A stretch of 64,000 nt of DNA from Paramecium pentaurelia (Eukaryota > Ciliophora > Oligohymenophorea > Peniculida > Parameciidae), in contig CAJJDO010000067.1 in NCBI GenBank assembly GCA_905183005.1, positions 186,001 through 250,000 of the forward strand, in the 5' to 3' direction. Numbering within the stretch: the first letter of the stretch is position 1; every line of letters begins with the position of its first letter. Both the position numbers and the translations under genes were made by a program. The notes beneath the pieces were generated by a model. The model worked only from the letters and a program-made list of their open reading frames with translations, was not told where the DNA came from and did not search any database. This document shows positions 60,453 through 64,000 of this stretch, piece after piece.

Positions 60453-60904
60453 TGAATTTTATTTTATTAGGATTTCATAAATTGTTTATTAATTAAATTC
60501 TAATGACATAATTTAACGCTCTACCATGACGTAATACTATCAATAATAAATCATTAATTATAATAAATAATATTTAATCATTAATTAAATTTCTCATCCC
60601 AATAAAGATCTTTTACTAATTCCTTCTTATATAAATTTTTCTCTCTAATATCCTAAACCTTATCTCATATCTTACAATCTTGATTTCACTCTATATGATC
60701 TTATTTTACTTCTCAATTGTTACAATTTCTTTGTCCCAAATTAGCCTATCCTTAGGTGGAATTAAGGAGGCTTCAACTCTTTATCCGTCAGTTTATCCTA
60801 TATTATAGTACATTAAAATTAGCAAAACTTAATGAAAATAGAAAAACACTTAGAATATTAATTTAATAGTATATAAAACTATATCTTCTTAAGTTGTATC
60901 ACAA
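60453..60904. other. Intergenic stretch
   Basis: 452 bp between the protease start and the kinase pseudogene. AT-rich; no gene seen. Its right end may include decayed 3' sequence of the pseudogene. Confidence 0.45.
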
Positions 60905-62610
60905 ATACCTAAACCAATCCATTAAACCAAGTGTTAGCCTTCAAAGCTGCATAATTACCTTCTATACGAATTTATGGGGTTCTATTTAATAACTAATCGA
61001 TAAATTTTTTTAGCCTTTCTATTTTTAAAATGATTTTGATATGAAATTTGTTTCCTTGTAATTTCCTCATATATTTCATATGGGTCTTCTGCATCTTCAG
61101 CAAAAGGAACTCCTCCACACATAAATTCATACAGACAGATTCCGATACACTAAATATGAATAACCCTAATGCATTATAATTATAATACCTTATACATTTA
61201 AAATTTCTGGAATCATGTAATGAGGATTACCGATTATAGTAAATGCGCAACCCTTCCCTTTGAAAATTTTGGCTGTCCCCATATCAATCAAATGAATAAA
61301 TCCATTATGATCTACCATCAAATTTTCTAGTTTAATGTCTCTGTAAACAATGTGGAGAGTATGCAGATATTCCATACAAAGTAATAAGGAGGAAACATAA
61401 AATTATGAATCATAAACATTCAGTAATTCTATATCTCTAATTTCATTGAAAAGTTCCAAGCCTTTTATATCATCCTTCATTGATTTGTAGAATCTCATCA
61501 TCAAAGGAAATTGGATTTGTTCAAGAACAGTTTTCTCTTATATTAGATGATTTTCTAAATGATATTCTACTATATGTTTTAATGATGCATTTCAAAGCAT
61601 ACAATTTACCATCCTTTTTATTCTTACACATATACACTGAGCCAAACTATCCTAATTTCTTTATATAAATCATATCATCCAAAACTAAAAAAATTGACTT
61701 GTTATTTTGAAATCTATTTCTACATATATTTCACTTCGTGATTATTTTCATTCTTTTGAATCACTTAATCTAATAATCCTCCTATACATTCTAAAAATAC
61801 ATCAAAAGGTATTGTTAATCAATTAATCAAGACTACTTTTCAATTTTCAAATCTAATCAACAAAAAAATTATAAGATATAAATTATATTATAAAAATTTA
61901 TTATCATCAAAATCTGCTCATTCTGAAATTACAAAATTAATTAACATTTTAGTCAAAGCCCACTATACTTGTGCCACCTTTCCTCCTTCTTAAAATAAAT
62001 ATCATAAGTAATTATTTTGTCTCCATTTTTTTATAGGCAATAATTGATCCCCAACTATTTATCCTTTAGTAGCTATCTCTTTTTCTTTCTTAATTTTAAA
62101 TATTTAATATTTTTACATTGCATAGCTTCCTTTTTAATACTATAACCAATTTATCACATTTCTAATCAGCTATGTAGATCTTTTGATTTGCCTCATAATT
62201 TATGGTCTAAATCTTAATAAAAATCTTTTCAATTTAAATTTTAGTTAATTAAATAATGTAAACTAAGAGCATTCAAAATAATCTAATAATCATGAGGTTT
62301 CTTGTCCTTTTCTAGTTTTTCTACGTTCTCCAAAAAGTCATCTTTTTATCATATCGCATTTTCAAATTTCTTAACCTTTTTTTCATTTCTTTATTTGATG
62401 TGCTAATATATATAAATGATTCATACATCATCCTAACCTTAGATAACTTCTGATGCATGTTTCGAATCTTATTTCAACATCGTACCTCCATTCTTTATTT
62501 GCTCTGTTATAGTATCTTCTTTTAATTTTTAGTTCTATTTAAATAAATTCAAAGCATCCTTTCCAGGGCTTTGATCCTCTTATTAGAGTTCTTTTTTTGG
62601 TTTTCTAATG
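60905..62610 (-). pseudogene. Decayed cGMP-dependent protein kinase (PKG)
   Basis: Recognisable PKG remains in order: a charged N-terminus (EDTITEQIKNGGTMLKQDS), traces of cyclic-nucleotide-binding domains (KPHDYQIILNALSLHYL, ATKGQIVGDQLLPIKKW), the kinase N-lobe (KKLGQFGSVYMCKNKKDGKL with ALKCI), FYKSMKDD, IKGLELFNEIRDIELLNVYD, MEYLHTLHIVYRDIKLENLM, HLIDMGTAKIF, FTIIGNPHYMIPEIL, ICLYEFMCGGVPFAEDAEDP and LKANTWFNG. Breaks: two residues missing from the glycine loop, a frameshift after KCIIK, the hinge segment that normally follows the FxDxxN strand is deleted, a deletion and frameshift where DLWS should be, and many TGA codons in the N-terminal half. One intron near 61164-61193 is still visible. 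It is a gene relic, not a working kinase; an intact paralogue should exist elsewhere. Confidence 0.85.
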
Positions 62611-62829
62611 TAATATTATTTAAGAATTAGAATTTTAAAAAAACAAAAGATTTTCATAGTAAAGAGATAATACAAAATATTTCCCATTTATAATTTAAAT
62701 TATAAGTCGGTTCAAATAAAATTATTAGCAAGGGTCATTGAGTAATATTGATCTTTATAATATATCTATTATTTTCTTTTGTATTGATCCTTATTGAATT
62801 ATAATTTAACTTTGATATATTATTTTAAT

Positions 62830-64000
62830 ATGTCAACAGATTTTTCAGTTGAAGACAAATTGGGGTTGTTAGAAAATACGATAGACTATTTTTGGACATA
62901 ATTTGCAGGGTATTTACGAATAATAAGATTAGAATTGTGGTTTTGTTGATGCAACTTGGATTTGCATTTTTAGAAGGTGGATGTGTCAGATATAAAAATA
63001 TGTAATCAATTATGATTAAAGTCTATCTAAATACATGTATTGCTGTCATTTGCTGGTGGCTTGTAATTTAAAAATTGATATTTAAGGTTGGTTATGGTAT
63101 TTGCATGGGTTCTGGATAATTTGCTGGGACAGATTACTATGCTGGAAGTAATTTTGCTGGAACTAAGCATTATTCTCACTGGGGTACAAAATTATATATT
63201 ATCTACAAGTCTTGTAAACATCAGTTGGAGCAGCTGCTAATAGTATTGTATCAGGAGGAGCAGTCGAAAGAATGTCAATTATTGGCTATTGCTTTTTGAG
63301 CATAGCATTTTCTTCTTTTATTTATCCTATTTGTGCTCATTGGACTTGGGGAGGAGGTTGGCTTCAAGAATTAGGATACATTGATTTAGCTGGAAGTGGT
63401 ACAATCCACTTTATGTCTGCACTGGGAGCACTTGTGTTAACAGTAATGTTAGGAGCAAGGAAAAATAGATGGAATGAGAAATATGCAAACGAATTTAATC
63501 CAAGCAACACGACATATATTTGTTTATCCACTCTTTCACTTTATACATGTTGGATATTCTTCAATGCTGGAAGTACGACTGCTTTGTCAGGTACAATGGC
63601 TTATGCAGCAGGAAGAGCTACAACTAATACAATCATCGCTGGAGCTTCAGGAGGATTAACATTAATGGTGTTACATTACTATAAAAATAGAAATGAGAAG
63701 AGTAAGTTCAGTTTAGTAATGATTTGTAATGGAAATTTGGCAGGACTGGTTGCAGTAACAGGATCTTGTGATGGAATTGAATTATGGGCAGCTTTTGTAA
63801 TTGGAATTTTAGGAGGATTAACATATTGGGGATTTGGAATCTTAATACATAAATTTAAAGTAGATGATCCAGTTGATGCATTCCCAATACATGGAGGCTG
63901 CGGTCTAATTGGTGCTCAATTTCCAGGATGGTTTAATACAGAAAAAGGAATTTTATATGGACATGGTGCTAAATAATGGGGTATTCAACTATTAGGCACT
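62830..64000 (+). CDS. Ammonium transporter (AMT/MEP/Rh family), 3' end cut off
   Basis: Multi-pass membrane channel for ammonium. Start MSTDFSVEDKLGLLENTIDY, then VVLLMQLGFAFLEGGCVRYK, WWLVGYGICMGSGQFAG, SVGAAANSIVSGGAVERMSI, YPICAHWTWGGGWLQELGYI, DLAGSGTIHF with the first pore histidine, TCWIFFNAGSTTALSGTMA, CNGNLAGLVAVTGSCDGIEL and DDPVDAFPIHGGCGLIGAQF with the second pore histidine. About eight to nine membrane helices are present; the rest lies past the right edge. Introns: 23 nt near 62910, 63063-63086 and 63184-63209 (both end AAG). Plasma or vacuole membrane. Confidence 0.95.

Noticed and set aside
1..64000. tRNA, rRNA, CRISPR arrays, insertion sequences
   Set aside because: No cloverleaf with a normal T-loop box, no rRNA signature, no spaced direct repeats and no transposase motifs were seen by eye; small RNAs cannot be excluded without a covariance search.

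Overview
The window reads as macronuclear DNA of a ciliate, most likely Paramecium. Coding regions stay open only if TAA and TAG are read as glutamine and TGA is the sole stop. Genes are cut by very short introns (about 18-31 nt, nearly all starting GTA and ending TAG, with a minority ending AAG). Gaps between genes are often 15-80 bp, the DNA is extremely AT-rich, and three trichocyst matrix protein genes are present. Standard-code ORFs therefore give a misleading picture, so I rebuilt gene models by hand with TGA-only stops and short introns.

Layout. 1-6.2 kb: an IQCH-like ATP-grasp protein (minus, cut by the left edge), head-to-head with a myristoylated CDPK-like pseudokinase, then a ZMYND12-like TPR protein and a coiled-coil protein. 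6.3-12.3 kb: a Gln-rich orphan, a tubulin tyrosine ligase-like (TTLL) enzyme, a coiled-coil protein and an R2R3 Myb protein. 12.9-16.5 kb: ATP-type PEP carboxykinase and a large unknown protein. 17.2-26.6 kb: three trichocyst matrix proteins with RPS19, UNC119 and a MORN-repeat protein between them, plus a 2.4-kb stretch without a clear gene. 27-34 kb: an orphan ORF, a Rab11-type GTPase, threonine deaminase, a histidine acid phosphatase and a degenerate FCP1-like protein. 34-42 kb: RPL35A, CCT4, an orphan, a MOK-type kinase and RRN3. 42-50.5 kb: a Lon protease, CFAP144, hydroxymethylbilane synthase, an EF-hand protein and a TTLL3-type ligase. 50.5-59.5 kb: two orphans, a METTL3-type methyltransferase, a small coiled-coil protein, a giant CCCH zinc-finger protein and another orphan. 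59.5-64 kb: a cathepsin L-like protease, a decayed cGMP-dependent kinase pseudogene and an ammonium transporter cut by the right edge.

Themes. There is no operon logic here; genes are independent units packed tightly. By function many belong to cilia (IQCH, ZMYND12-like, two TTLLs, CFAP144, UNC119, MOK) and to the cortex and secretory organelles (trichocyst proteins, EF-hand, MORN). The rest are housekeeping (ribosomal proteins, CCT4, RRN3, PEPCK, HMBS). The most interesting signals are the pseudogenised PKG at 60.9-62.6 kb, the CDPK-like protein that keeps four EF-hands but has lost kinase catalytic residues, and a set of introns that break the usual GTA...TAG pattern. Start sites and some exon joins are inferred by eye and marked where uncertain.
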